Shown here: in pieces, positions 10,486 to 21,700 of the stretch
Layout of the letters: each line of letters starts with the position of its first letter
Position numbering within the stretch: the first letter of the stretch is position 1
Origin: Sacculina carcini
Lineage: Eukaryota; Arthropoda; Thecostraca; Sacculinidae
Assembly: GCA_916048095.2 (NCBI GenBank)
Contig: OU696588.1
Location: forward strand, 3,603,501-3,667,500
Length of the DNA stretch: 64,000 nt
Direction of reading: 5' to 3'
Translations under genes and position numbers: made by a program
Notes under the pieces: model-generated
Told to the model about the DNA's origin: nothing
Databases searched by the model: none
The model's input: only the letters and a program-made list of their open reading frames with translations

Positions 10486-10502
10486 TGGTGCCCCGAGTGA
10501 GG
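10486..10502 (+). promoter_or_regulatory. Element C primer-binding site
   Basis: TGGTGCCCCGAGTGAGG lies three bases after the LTR end and starts with TGG as tRNA 3'-end PBSs do. The identical 17-mer follows the first LTR of element E at 37852-37868. I do not assign the tRNA. Confidence 0.75.
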
Positions 10503-10528
10503 AGTTCGACTGTTGGTCGTTTATCACA

Positions 10529-10839
10529 ATGACTGAATCAGGTGAGAGCATTTTTGCTGTTCAGATTCGTGCGCCGCAATTTATGGACGCTTCCGCTGAT
10601 GCTTGGTTTGCTATAGTTGAAGCCCAATTTCACATCAACCGGGTATCGAGTAGCGCGTCAAATTTTTTTCACGCACTGGCCAACCTCCCTCCAGAGGTAG
10701 TGACTAAGCTCCCGAGAGATGTTATGAGCTTGCAAGATTACGAGGCGTTAAAGGCCGCTGTTATCGCCATCAACGAGAGATCGAAACCCGAGCTTTTTGA
10801 GAAGCTCATCTCTCACACTCATATGGTCGGTCGTCCGAC
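10529..10839 (+). pseudogene. gag: Element C gag, 5' fragment ending in viral sequence
   Basis: ATG at 10529 opens a Gag like that of element A: APQFMDASADAWFAIVEAQFH, LPPEVVTKLP, ELFEKLI and HMVGRPT. The homology to A's gag stops at about codon 104 (10839). The following bases are the complement of the viral L C-terminal region, and the frame stops at 10855. The rest of gag, the protease and most of RT are missing. Element C resumes at 26816 in the middle of RT. In element A the equivalent missing part is about 1.5 kb. Confidence 0.88.
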
Positions 10840-10975
10840 TGCATTTTTGCTTTAGCCCATGAAGCATGGACAGCAGGTTCAGTAGAATGAGATTGTAGTC
10901 CAATTCATTGAGACTTTCAGGATCGATAGTCATTAGCACCTCAGATCCAGGTTGAACATAGATTTCCATAGCCCT
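10840..10975 (-). pseudogene. L: Viral L pseudogene copy 1, C-terminal end
   Basis: Minus-strand frame (VLMTIDPESLNELDYN...). When the element D insertion and one copy of its GCCCT duplication are removed, this continues in frame from the methyltransferase region at 14255 and beyond. It therefore belongs to the same mononegavirus-like L gene. The viral part ends near 10840 against element C gag. The true L C-terminus is not present. Confidence 0.8.
10971..10975. repeat. Target-site duplication of element D, left copy (GCCCT)
   Basis: GCCCT precedes the left LTR of element D and follows the right LTR at 14255-14259. Removing one copy rejoins the viral L frame. Confidence 0.92.
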
Positions 10976-11304
10976 TGTGATAAAACTGTATTAAGATAAC
11001 ACAAGAACAATGAAACTTAGTACACAAATTATCTTAACAGCACACTTCCATTCACAGTCACTCTCCTCACGACACTGCCATATTTCTCCCAAACATACTT
11101 CATCGATTAAACACAAAAATCAATATTCATTACATCACAAGTCATCCAGCCAATCAAATCGCGTTAACACTTCAATGACGCATAACCTTGAACACCAGCT
11201 TCAAGGTAACCTGTTACACTACATCAGAGAATCACGCAAACTAACGAGTATACAACAAATGACATTCATACAACAAATAACGCACATAATAATTTTTCAT
11301 CACA
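10976..11304 (-). mobile_element. Element D 3' LTR
   Basis: A direct repeat of 13923-14254, with TG...CA ends. In element orientation it starts TGTGATGAAAAAT and ends TTATCACA. It differs from its partner by several substitutions and a three-base AGC indel. A short purine run (GGAGCGG) abuts it inside. Confidence 0.92.
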
Positions 11305-11329
11305 CCGCTCCAAGTCAGTTCCGACTGCC

Positions 11330-12001
11330 CTAGTCTCTATAGCGCATTGGAACTTGTAATCTGGATCTATCACGCAATCTATTCTGCCATGGATCAGAAT
11401 CATTAGCATGATCAGAATCGGTTGTTCCGTTATCACCACCGTCAACACGCGTGCTGCTATCACGATCATTGTCATCTGAATCATCTCCGTTGTCCTGATC
11501 ACTTTCATCCTCGCACACACGTCGCACATGACTGACATGCCTGTTTACTCCATCAGTAATATCAACAGACCAGTTGTTAGGAACACGAGACACCTGAAAT
11601 GGTCCAGTCCAGTGAGATGTACATGATGGTTGTCTAGGTTTCAAGAACACAGAATCTCCGACTTGTAGCGGGTTCAGGTCAGTGTCGTCTTCTTCACCAG
11701 TCCACTCTTGTTTAATACCGGAGGCCTTCACTCGTCTACTGGTTGCTATGGTAGGCATCTTCGGCACAGCTCCAAAAACACTCACGAAGGGAGCTTCACC
11801 AGTTACACTGTTGGTGGTTGCGTTATACCAAAAAACCATCTCAGCAACACATTTTTCCGATCGTTCCATCATGCGCTTTATTGTTCTATGTGCGCGCTCT
11901 ACAATGCCATTGCCTTGATGGCGGCATGCACAACATTGTAGAGGTTTCACCGCCCATCTAGACAAAAGCTGACTGATTGTGGCACTAAAAAATGTTATCA
12001 A
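11330..12001 (-). pseudogene. Element D integrase, C-terminal half
   Basis: The frame has QGNGIVERAHRTIKRMM (integrase catalytic Glu region) and WTGPFQVSRVPNNWSVDI (GPF-type module with H-V-x-H-V-R-R), then an Asp-rich acidic tail (DESDQDNGDDSDDND) unusual for an integrase. It is offset by a frameshift near 12000 from the upstream integrase half, which ends with the second catalytic Asp (LLFDNS). Confidence 0.83.
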
Positions 12002-13199
12002 ACATTGATTACAAGACTATTATCAAACAACAACACATGAGGTGGTCCGAATTCCGAAAGGATGCTTTCCAATGCAACAGATACCGAATTTGCTGTCTCT
12101 CCTGCCAATCTTCGCCAGATGTTGAAGCGCGACGCACAGTCAACGACAGTCAGAAAAGGTTGTCTATGCACGTACGTTATATCTGTCGCAAGACGTAAAC
12201 ACACTTGATCGCACGATACTTTCCCTTTTGACCACCTTTCTCGTGGTGCAGGGTCAATTCTGCTGCATCGCTCACATTTTTTCATCACCTTATTAATCAC
12301 CAACTTCGGAACTGACTTTACATTAGCTTCTAGCATTTCACTCGTTCTATCCACTCCCATATGACCAGTTTCATAATGTAGTCTAGCAACCGTTTCCGAT
12401 ATACCGGAAAAGCACATTCCACGGTCGAATCCTTTAATTAGATCCTTTGGAATCCGTGACATTTTATCTGCCAGAGTGGCTTGGGATGGAACCAATCTTA
12501 CAGTCACACTCAAGTGATAAGTGTCTATCAATTCTTTGACGACATCAAGACGTCGGCGAACTATCATCTCCGACATTCCATGCGTTCTTGGCCGATGGGT
12601 GTTGTTCACAATATTACTCAGCCAACCTTTTACCGTAGAAGAGTCTGTCGCAATTTCAACTTCATATAATTTCCACTTTAAGGTCATGTTGATGCCTTTA
12701 ATTGCCGCATCCAATTCTGCTACGTTAACGTGAGCAGAGTCTTGCTTCTTTCTCAACCACGAACCATCTTCCACCACCACTCCATCAATAGTCACCACTA
12801 CACCTAACGCCGTATTGCTCGCATCTGTCCAAATGATCCTTTTACTTCCAGCATGTGACATACCCAGAAATTTTATTTCACCATTTGGCATTATCATAAC
12901 GCCACCAAGAGCGACTATTGTGTCCATTCCGAGAATGACATCAACTCCACTGGGCAAATGATTGTTGTTGCACACCCAAGTACAAGCAGTAGCAACACAT
13001 CGACCATCATCTACACAAACTGAATCCCAATGAACACATTCTTCAAGCATATAGGTAGTTCAATCCATTATTTGTAGTGGAAGATTATTTTTCTCCACGT
13101 TTTTTCTGCATCTTCGTATCATTGCTCGGTTCACTATTGAATGACTACTACCTGTATCGATTAGTGCGCGTCCATGCCTGCCGTCCATCCACACATTGA
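11998..13199 (-). pseudogene. Element D protease joined directly to RNase H and integrase (RT absent)
   Basis: Protease DTGSSHSIV near 13150-13165 is followed by a TGA at about 13067. The frame then reopens (MLEECVHWD...) through the second protease motif VDVILGMDTI. Directly after this comes RNase H (IIWTDASNTALG, NVAELDAAIKGI, IATDSSTVKGWL), then the integrase finger (HYETGHMG...CERC) and core (ATDITYV, LLFDNS). No RT motif (such as xxDD) is present between protease and RNase H, where this family has one. This is an internal deletion of about 1 kb or a non-autonomous subfamily. The protease frame is -1 relative to gag. Confidence 0.82.
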
Positions 13200-13907
13200 T
13201 TACTGCTCGCGGGGAGAGGCGGACGGCGCTGCAGATGTAACCTCTCCCCGCTGTGCGTTTCCCTGGCAGAAACGAGCGATATGTCCAGGCTTATTACACA
13301 GAAAACATAGTCGATCTGATTGAACGTTTGGTTGTGTTATGCAGTGACGAGAAATATGACCAACGGATCCACAGCGATAACATTTCACACTTGCGGCATA
13401 ACCCACACTATTCGGTTTCGATTGAAGCCCAGCCTGGACTTGTTTAGCGCAATTGAGAATATTTTCTAAACTCAACTCCGCAGCATGCATTGCCCGCACT
13501 GTGTCTTGTATATCATGGGGTAGTCCATTCATAAACTGGCAAGCAATCCACGCATCATTCTGGCCAGTTGATACACATGTGGCCATACACTTTAGGTCGG
13601 ACAGAAAATCCTCCAACGTTTCGTCATCCTTAAGTTCACGGTTGATGAATGTAGAATATGCAGCAGCTGGCGTCACTCCGAATGTTTTCCGCAACGAGTC
13701 CACAATTATAGGAAATTCTTTCCTACTTTCTTCCGGTATCTGCTGGTAAACTTTAAATGCTCGTCCTTCCAAAAAGAGTGGCAGCAACGTGGCCAATTCA
13801 TCAACTTCTTTCAATTTGGCGGCTAATTTGAATTTATCCAACCATATCTGAAAATCTCCAGAGTCGTCATATCTTCCAACAATATCCGTTATTTTCATGG
13901 TATTCAT
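13200..13907 (-). CDS. gag: Element D gag
   Basis: 235 codons starting at the ATG at 13907, four bases inside the PBS-like 12-mer. The N-terminal matrix/capsid-like region (FQIWLDKFKLAAKL, LPLFLEGRAFKVYQQI) is followed by two CCHC knuckles, CYRCGSVGHISRHC and CFLCNKPGHIARFC. Gag would form the particle and bind RNA. It ends at TAA 13200 and the protease follows in the -1 frame. Confidence 0.86.
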   Translation of the reverse strand: MNTMKITDIVGRYDDSGDFQIWLDKFKLAAKLKEVDELATLLPLFLEGRAFKVYQQIPEESRKEFPIIVDSLRKTFGVTPAAAYSTFINRELKDDETLEDFLSDLKCMATCVSTGQNDAWIACQFMNGLPHDIQDTVRAMHAAELSLENILNCAKQVQAGLQSKPNSVGYAASVKCYRCGSVGHISRHCITQPNVQSDRLCFLCNKPGHIARFCQGNAQRGEVTSAAPSASPREQ

Positions 13908-13910
13908 TTT

Positions 13911-13922
13911 GCCGAAATAGCT
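13911..13922 (-). promoter_or_regulatory. Element D PBS-like 12-mer matching the 5' end of tRNA-Phe
   Basis: Directly inside the 5' LTR the minus strand reads AGCTATTTCGGC. It does not start TGG. Its complement GCCGAAATAGCT is, from memory, nucleotides 1-12 of metazoan tRNA-Phe. The same 12-mer sits at the same position in element F (41757-41768). Confidence 0.6.
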
Positions 13923-14254
13923 TGTGATAAAACTGTATTAAAATAACATAAGAACAATGAAACTTAGTACACGAATTATCCTAACAGCAGCACACTTCCA
14001 TTCACAGTCACTCTCCTCACGACACTGCCATATTTCTCCCAAACATACTTCATCGATTAAACACAAAAATCAATATTCATTACATCACAAGTCATCCAGC
14101 CAATCAAATCGCGTTAACACTCTAATGACGCATAACCTTGAACACCAGCTTCAAGGTCACCTGTTACACTACATCAGACAATCACGCAAACTAACGAGTA
14201 TACAACAAATGACATTCATACAACAAATAACGCACATAATAATTTTACATCACA
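13923..14254 (-). mobile_element. Element D 5' LTR
   Basis: The 332-bp partner of 10976-11304, followed outside by GCCCT (14255-14259). Element D thus spans 10976-14254 and is inserted inside the viral L pseudogene, so it is younger than the viral integration. Confidence 0.92.
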
Positions 14255-15549
14255 GCCCTCATCAACGATATATCGGTGACATCTCCTGTGGAATGCTGGA
14301 TTCTAGTAGGGCCAGACACCAGTTTACACGGTTCACCGATAAAACTGAGAGGCACATCATACTCCGGATTCTTTTCCGCCAGTGCCATGTCGGGCTCGTC
14401 AGTCAACGAACTGTAATACATCTTAGCCAGCGGATACAGATGGGCCAGTGTCACTGCGATTCCACCAGCTCCTTCTGCCAAACAGAATATGGACTGGGGA
14501 CTGAAGTTGCGATAAGAAGTAGACAGTATTTCAAGATATTTGTTAGCTGAAGCAGTCATGCGGAAGATCGGCCGATATAAGAGATGTGACTCGTCGTCGA
14601 AGAACTTTTCCATCATCCGCATCGAGCGACATGTTCCCACAACTGCCTTGGGGCAAGTGAGTGATGGGAGACTCAGTCTGACTGGATTGGGTACATCGTG
14701 GAGCGACTCGGGTACAATCTTCTCATAGTAGACGGACGACTGGCTCAGAACATTTGCAACAATGATTATCTTCCTTCTGAGGATTCCCATACGAGCAGGA
14801 TCTATCACAGTCACAGCTTCTATCCAATCTCTTGTGGTGGTAAACTTCTTGCACATGACGTTGTCCTCGACAGTACTCTCTGAGGCATGAAATGTTAGAT
14901 CAGTCTTTTTAGGGATGTGTAAAAACGGCAGAGGTCCCTTTCCTGCACTCGCGCGACTGACTATGACGGCTAGGTCATGAATGTCTACTTGGTCAGTGAT
15001 CACCCATTGGAATCCAGATGACTCAACAAATCGAATGATGTTCTTGGTGATGTATGAAACACATCGTCGCTCGTCCAATAGATCCTTGTGTATGGAGATA
15101 GGGTCGTTGAAGATTTCAACCATACGGCTCAATACTCCAGCTTGACGCAAGTAATGGGTCGTCAAGGGGAACCACGACAACCGTGTCTCTGAGTATTGGG
15201 TCATGTTCTTCGTGAGCAACTTCAGGACACCTGAATGGACAATTATTGAACTGATCATCGTCCTAAGATCACTTTTCCGTACATGACTTAAGTTAATCGG
15301 TAACTTCTTAGAGTCCAGAAAGTCCGTTTTCGCGACTCCTCTCATCACCTGCGTAATTGTGCCCTGCTTCCAGTCTGCTTTAGCAAGCACCGCACCCAGG
15401 CAGGCTTCGAGAAGCTTACTTGGTCTTGTCTCCAGGTTCAACGATCGCAAATTCACGAGCGGGGGGATAGGAAGTTCCTGAGTCGGTTTTGGTGCTTCAA
15501 GACCGATGTGGATTGGCTGCTTGTTCACGGCTGAGTGCATCCTAGACAC
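14255..15549 (-). pseudogene. L: Viral L copy 1: methyltransferase-side region
   Basis: A frame of 434 codons from 15549 that ends artificially in the element D LTR. It contains a SAM-binding motif (LAEGAGG, about 100 codons from the end), as in the 2'-O/N7 methyltransferase of mononegavirus L. Upstream it follows the capping-domain frame with a one-base offset. Only this copy runs through the methyltransferase. The tandem copies to the right are cut within it, at about the codons equivalent to 15035. The virus family is not assignable by eye; it is not obviously a rhabdovirus. Confidence 0.83.
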
Positions 15550-17594
15550 TGGAATCGGACTTGATTAGGAATGAGTGCAGAAGTGTCCGAAGCAATCAAG
15601 CAGGATCCAGTTATAGCGTAGCTAATGAGACTCTGGTAAGTTATCGTCAGGTCCATTGCTTTTGTAGAGTTTCTGCATGAGGACGTGGAGACGCTCACGT
15701 GGGTACCAACATTATAAGTGCAATTCGGAGATTGCGAACGAGTCAAGTAGACTGAAGAGAGGCGATGATCCACTGTCCCTCCCTCGTAGATCGCGATGTC
15801 CATTTTGTTAATGTCTTCTGTTATGTCAAGGTTGAGGCAATCTAACACTCTCGAGAGCTCTTGCATAACAACTGCCTCGTAGTTACCCATTTGGCTCTGC
15901 CTGCGCCAAGCTAGCAGCTGGCACAGGCGCTTCGACTCATGTTTCAATGATAGGACCTCTAAGTCCAGAGCCGGATTCATGGTCACCTTCTCCTGGGTCC
16001 TGCTCCCGAGATAAGGGGGCCATGGGCCTCGAGTGGTTACAAGTCTGTGATAATCACAATCGTGCGGCGAAGTTGTGACATGTGCGAACTCTCCGCTGAA
16101 GTCGTCTGAATGGACGAGGATAAACTGTTCACACGGGGATGGAGACGAGACTGCCTCGAGCTCAACACCCCATGTGAGTTTTCTCAAATGTTTTGCCGTA
16201 ATCAGTGAACATTTAAGCGCCGCCAGTAGATCGGGTATTGAGATTCCTCTATCACTGTTGCTCAGAAACCGGTTAATGTTCCTGCACTCCGTTGCATACT
16301 CAGAGAGTAATATTCGAAGACCATCGTCCATCATCTCTAATGCCACAGACTGTACCAGTGTTGAAACACTTGTGAGTCGAGACGTCAATCGTTTTGAAAT
16401 TCCTGACACAGAACAAGGGAAAGTTTCTGAGACCCAGCCGGGGAAGAGAGGTGTTGAAGAAAACAACAGGTCCACTAACTTCTGAGTGTGCTCCTCATCG
16501 TCGTGCGTGAACCAAACGGTCAGCTCTGGGTTCGTAACTCGTGTTTTTAGAACCTTCTCGCACATATCGCGAAGCCACCGGTGTTTCATTGTATGACGTT
16601 CTACATTCAGACTGGCCGGGGACTCGAGTAACACGGTTTTGTCTATGTTCTGAGCAGGCACGAGTCTCACGTGATGTCGCAGAGAGCACAGGGACACACA
16701 GCGCTGACAGTCGAGGCATTTAATAATGTGACATACTATCGACAGGGACGATGTGACCGGATCTTCCTGACCTCTGATCACATGTGAAAACAGCGACAGC
16801 TGAGAAATGCCTCCGATGGAGTAGGTCGACAACATGAGAGCTACTAAATCATCTGCAGTAAATGTCGTCGGTAAACAATCTGCTCGATACAAGTATTCCA
16901 ATGTAACGAAACAGTGGACAAAGACTGGAAGCAACGAGTTGTGACTCGCGTGGGAAGCGGACTCTGTCGCTGTCGCAGTCGATGCCAAGTCATTTACGAC
17001 GGACATGACGGTCTCGTTGCCGTCCGGAAATGCCCGTCGTATTTTCTTATAGCATTGCTCTACCTCCGCGCCCTGGAAGAACACCTGGCGCCCGTAGACC
17101 AGGCAGTCAGAGCTAATGAAAGTCTCTGACCTTTTCAGGGGTAGGTTGAGTTTGGACATGTACACTGTCAGGCTTTGGACATAGCATTCTACCAATCTAG
17201 CAGGGTCTGTGCGAGGAGATACCCGCAAGCACACAACGACATTATCACCCTGGCCCAATGATGTGATAATGTAACCCTCTGTCTCTCCGTGATGCAGCAC
17301 CGCTGCAAGTGTCAAGATTGTCCACTCTTTTTGGGATATGCCCTCAAATCCACCTATGTGTCCGCAATAACCTCCGAAACCACCCGTAGGCTCTCCATTC
17401 ACATCTAACCTCACATCTGTGCAACCGACTTCTTGAAATACAACCAAGGAATTTTCGTAGATTTTGTGAATGTTCCGAAATAAGCACCGAAGATTAAAAA
17501 TTTCGTCTAAGACACCAAAAGGTACTGCTGTTGTTTCAAACCGAAATATGTTGTTCCATTTTTCGAAGTCCAACGCTATATAAATCACACCCAA
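15525..17594 (-). pseudogene. L: Viral L copy 1: RdRp palm and mRNA-capping domain
   Basis: An open frame of 689 codons. Mononegavirus L landmarks in order: motif A DFEKWNN (about residues 9-15), motif B GGFEGISQKEW (81-91), motif C QGDNVV (115-120), the downstream ETFISSDCLVYG block, GGISQLS...DPVTSSL, and the polyribonucleotidyltransferase motifs GPWPPYLGSRT and GGTVDHR. Motif C is usually followed by Q (GDNQ); here it is GDNV. The frame is offset by one base from the upstream ORF (near 17590-17600) and from the downstream ORF (near 15532). The gene is broken and would not give a full polymerase. Confidence 0.9.
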
Positions 17595-18160
17595 ATCCTT
17601 GCTTGTCGAAATTGACTTAACCGTGCCAGCTTGTGGTCGGTTTCTACTCCCCTCAGCGTCATCGTACTGTATTTGAACTTGGCCAACACCCTTGCAGCAT
17701 TCTCTTCTCTTACAGTTTGCAGAGTTCTCGTGTGGAATGTCTGCTTGCAGAAGGTGCGGCCCTCGGCTTTTAGCTCGAGTTCTTTGTTGACAAGGGTAAA
17801 GATCTTCTGCTCACGAGGAAGGTCTCCATTTTCCTCGAAACTAGAGACCACTTTATCCACGTAATGAGACGGAGACGACACATATTCATCGATTACTCGC
17901 GTGCAGCATCTAGGCTGTCTTGGCTTCTTCTGGTCACTCATCACGAAAGAACACTGGTCAAGAGCCTGGGCCCATGAAGAACGTTTCGGAGATAACGACT
18001 TGTCTGATATAAGATCATATAGCGGCATTTCGCTGTCAAATTTCATGAGACCACGCAAGTTGTAAGTCATCCAGTCATGCGTTGAGAGAGTCTGCTCGAC
18101 GGAAGGACGAGGCCATCGGTTGGTCCGCACGAATTTACCAAATGCTGGGTGATCAATATT
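17585..18160 (-). pseudogene. L: Viral L copy 1: region before motif A
   Basis: Frame of 181 codons from 18130, open upstream to a TGA at 18161-18163. It contains the conserved block before motif A (REQKIFTLVNKELELKAEGR), equivalent to the K-E-x-E-x-K...GRFF region of other mononegavirus L proteins. Its last codons run past the shift point, where the palm frame takes over. Confidence 0.87.
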
Positions 18161-18777
18161 TCATGATTTCAAGGGCCATGAACTGTGATCAACAAAGTGA
18201 TTTCTGATGATTATCTTCTTCATCATTGCTGCGACAGGCAGTGTGTAAGGTACAGCTGATAACTCAATCGAGCAGCATCTATTCATCTGAGCCACGAATC
18301 CTGTCTGCGACTTGATAAGAGGATGACCCCATATCTTGACCAAGCTTGACGACGCAATCAGATGATGAGTCCAAGGAATGTTATTGCGGATACCTGCTAA
18401 TCTACGCATGAAGTAACAGTCAGTCCTCAACAGCTTTTTCTCCACGGTCTTCAGCAGCTCATCCTTAAGCTCATCGTTTGCTACGACCGGATCTGTAGAC
18501 TGAAGAAATGTCAGGGGAAGATCTTCCCGGACTTTCTGGATTGAACAAAACTCATTCTTCAAGGTTCTCCTCAACATAGTGAACTCACTATCCAACGCCC
18601 GGAAATCTTGTACTGTGTCTTGTCTTGTAGTTTCTTGTCTTGTAGAGTGCCCAGATATCGGCTCTACAGTGTCTTTGACAGCCATGAGTAGTGAAACCAA
18701 GGCTTTTGTCTTGAAGTTTGTCCAAAACTCCAATGTCCAAAAAACAACTTGAGTCCAGTCTCCATGAGAAGCATCGT
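18161..18777 (-). pseudogene. L: Viral L copy 1: N-terminal-side region, ending at the unit junction
   Basis: Reads SFDYDASHGDWTQV... to DHSSWPLKS then TGA (18161). It includes the WGHP block (LVKIWGHPLIKSQTG) found in the N-terminal part of mononegavirus L. It is in frame with the next segment except for the TGA. At about 18778 it abuts the truncated methyltransferase side of the next unit. The true L N-terminus is missing. A CTTGTCTTGTAG-like repeat (18610-18645) and a CTTCAAGGTT segment make this copy about 37 bases longer than the one ending at 22489. Confidence 0.83.
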
Positions 18778-21700
18778 AATCGAATGATGTTCTTGGTGAT
18801 GTATGAAACACATCGTCGCTCGTCCAATACATCCTTGTGTATGGAGATAGGGTCGTTGAAGATTTCAACCATACGGCTCAATACTCCAGCTTGACGCAAG
18901 AAATGGGTCGTCAAGGGGAACCACGACAACCGTGTCTCTGAGTATTGGGTCATGTTCTTCGTGAGCAACTTCAGGACACCTGAATGGACAATTATTGAAC
19001 TGATCATCGTCCTAAGATCACTTTTCCGTACATGACTTAAGTTAATCGGTAACTTCTTAGAGTCCAGAAAGTCCGTTTTCGCGACTCCTCTCATCACCTG
19101 CGTAATTGTGCCCTGCTTCCGGTCTGCTTTAGCAAGCACCGCACCCAGGCAGGCTCCGAGAAGCTTACTTGGTCTTGTCTCCAGGTTCAACGATCGCAAA
19201 TTCACGAGCGGGGGGATAGGAAGTTCCTGAGTCGGTTTTGGTGCTTCAAGACCGATGTGGATTGGCTGCTTGTTCACGGCTGAGTGCATCCTAGACACTG
19301 GAATCGGACTTGATTAGGAATGAGTGCAGAAGTGTCCGAAGCAATCAAGCAGGATCCAGTTATAGCGTAGCTAATGAGACTCTGGTAAGTTATCGTCAGG
19401 TCCATTGCTTTTGTAGAGTTTCTGCATGAGGACGTGGAGACGCTCACGTGGGTACCAACATTATAAGTGCAATTCGGAGATTGCGAACGAGTCAAGTAGA
19501 CTGAAGAGAGGCGATGATCCACTGTCCCTCCCTCGTAGATCGCGATGTCCATTTTGTTAATGTCTTCTGTTATGTCAAGGTTGAGGCAATCTAACACTCT
19601 CGAGAGCTCTTGCATAACAACTGCCTCGTAGTTACCCATTTGGCTCTGCCTGCGCCAAGCTAGCAGCTGGCACAGGCGCTTCGACTCATGTTTCAATGAT
19701 AGGACCTCTAAGTCCAGAGCCGGATTCATGGTCACCTTCTCCTGGGTCCTGCTCCCGAGATAAGGGGGCCATGGGCCTCGAGTGGTTACAAGTCTGTGAT
19801 AATCACAATCGTGCGGCGAAGTTGTGACATGTGCGAACTCTCCGCTGAAGTCGTCTGAATGGACGAGGATAAACTGTTCACACGTGGATGGAGACGAGAC
19901 TGCCTCGAGCTCAACACCCCATGTGAGTTTTCTCAAATGTTTTGCCGTAATCAGTGAACATTTAAGCGCCGCCAGTAGATCGGGTATTGAGATTCCTCTA
20001 TCACTGTTGCTCAGAAACCGGTTAATGTTCCTGCACTCCGTTGCATACTCAGAGAGTAATATTCGAAGACCATCGTCCATCATCTCTAATGCCACAGACT
20101 GTACCAGTGTTGAAACACTTGTGAGTCGAGACGTCAATCGTTTTGAAATTCCTGACACAGAACAAGGGAAAGTTTCTGAGACCCAGCCGGGGAAGAGAGG
20201 TGTTGAAGAAAACAACAGGTCCACTAACTTCTGAGTGTGCTCCTCATCGTCGTGCGTGAACCAAACGGTCAGCTCTGGGTTCGTAACTCGTGTTTTTAGA
20301 ACCTTCTCGCACATATCGCGAAGCCACCGGTGTTTCATTGTATGACGTTCTACATTCAGACTGGCCGGGGACTCGAGTAACACGGTTTTGTCTATGTTCT
20401 GAGCAGGCACGAGTCTCACGTGATGTCGCAGAGAGCACAGGGACACACAGCGCTGACAGTCGAGGCATTTAATAATGTGACATACTATCGACAGGGACGA
20501 TGTGACCGGATCTTCCTGACCTCTGATCACATGTGAAAACAGCGACAGCTGAGAAATGCCTCCGATGGAGTAGGTCGACAACATGAGAGCTACTAAATCA
20601 TCTGCAGTAAATGTCGTCGGTAAACAATCTGCTCGATACAAGTATTCCAATGTAACGAAACAGTGGACAAAGACTGGAAGCAACGAGTTGTGACTCGCGT
20701 GGGAAGCGGACTCTGTCGCTGTCGCAGTCGATGCCAAGTCATTTACGACGGACATGACGGTCTCGTTGCCGTCCGGAAATGCCCGTCGTATTTTCTTATA
20801 GCATTGCTCTACCTCCGCGCCCTGGAAGAACACCTGGCGCCCGTAGACCAGGCAGTCAGAGCTAATGAAAGTCTCTGACCTTTTCAGGGGTAGGTTGAGT
20901 TTGGACATGTACACTGTCAGGCTTTGGACATAGCATTCTACCAATCTAGCAGGGTCTGTGCGAGGAGATACCCGCAAGCACACAACGACATTATCACCCT
21001 GGCCCAATGATGTGATAATGTAACCCTCTGTCTCTCCGTGATGCAGCACCGCTGCAAGTGTCAAGATTGTCCACTCTTTTTGGGATATGCCCTCAAATCC
21101 ACCTCTGTGTCCGCAATAACCTCCGAAACCACCCGTAGGCTCTCCATTCACATCTAACCTCACATCTGTGCAACCGACTTCTTGAAATACAACCAAGGAA
21201 TTTTCGTAGATTTTGTGAATGTTCCGAAATAAGCACCGAAGATTAAAAATTTCGTCTAAGACACCAAAAGGTACTGCTGTTGTTTCAAACCGAAATATGT
21301 TGTTCCATTTTTCGAAGTCCAACGCTATATAAATCACACCCAAATCCTTGCTTGTCGAAATTGACTTAACCGTGCCAGCTTGTGGTCGGTTTCTACTCCC
21401 CTCAGCGTCATCGTACTGTATTTGAACTTGGCCAACACCCTTGCAGCATTCTCTTCTCTTACAGTTTGCAGAGTTCTCGTGTGGAATGTCTGCTTGCAGA
21501 AGGTGCGGCCCTCGGCTTTTAGCTCGAGTTCTTTGTTGACAAGGGTAAAGATCTTCTGCTCACGAGGAAGGTCTCCATGTTCCTCGAAACTAGAGACCAC
21601 TTTATCCACGTAATGAGACGGAGACGACACATATTCATCGATTACTCGCGTGCAGCATCTAGGCTGTCTTGGCTTCTTCTGGTCACTCATCACGAAAGAA

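Noticed and set aside
10486-10502. Assignment of element C and E PBS to a named tRNA
   Set aside because: TGGTGCCCCGAGTGAGG starts like a PBS, but I cannot match it to a tRNA 3' end with confidence. It could be a degenerate Trp-type site.
16075-16485. Plus-strand 136-codon frame repeated in each viral unit
   Set aside because: It is the antisense shadow of the L palm/capping frame. Its repetition at 19824 and 23536 comes from the tandem array, not from selection.
18600-18650. CRISPR-like short repeats (CTTGTCTTGTAG)
   Set aside because: Only two or three imperfect copies within a viral pseudogene of a eukaryotic genome. Simple local duplication.
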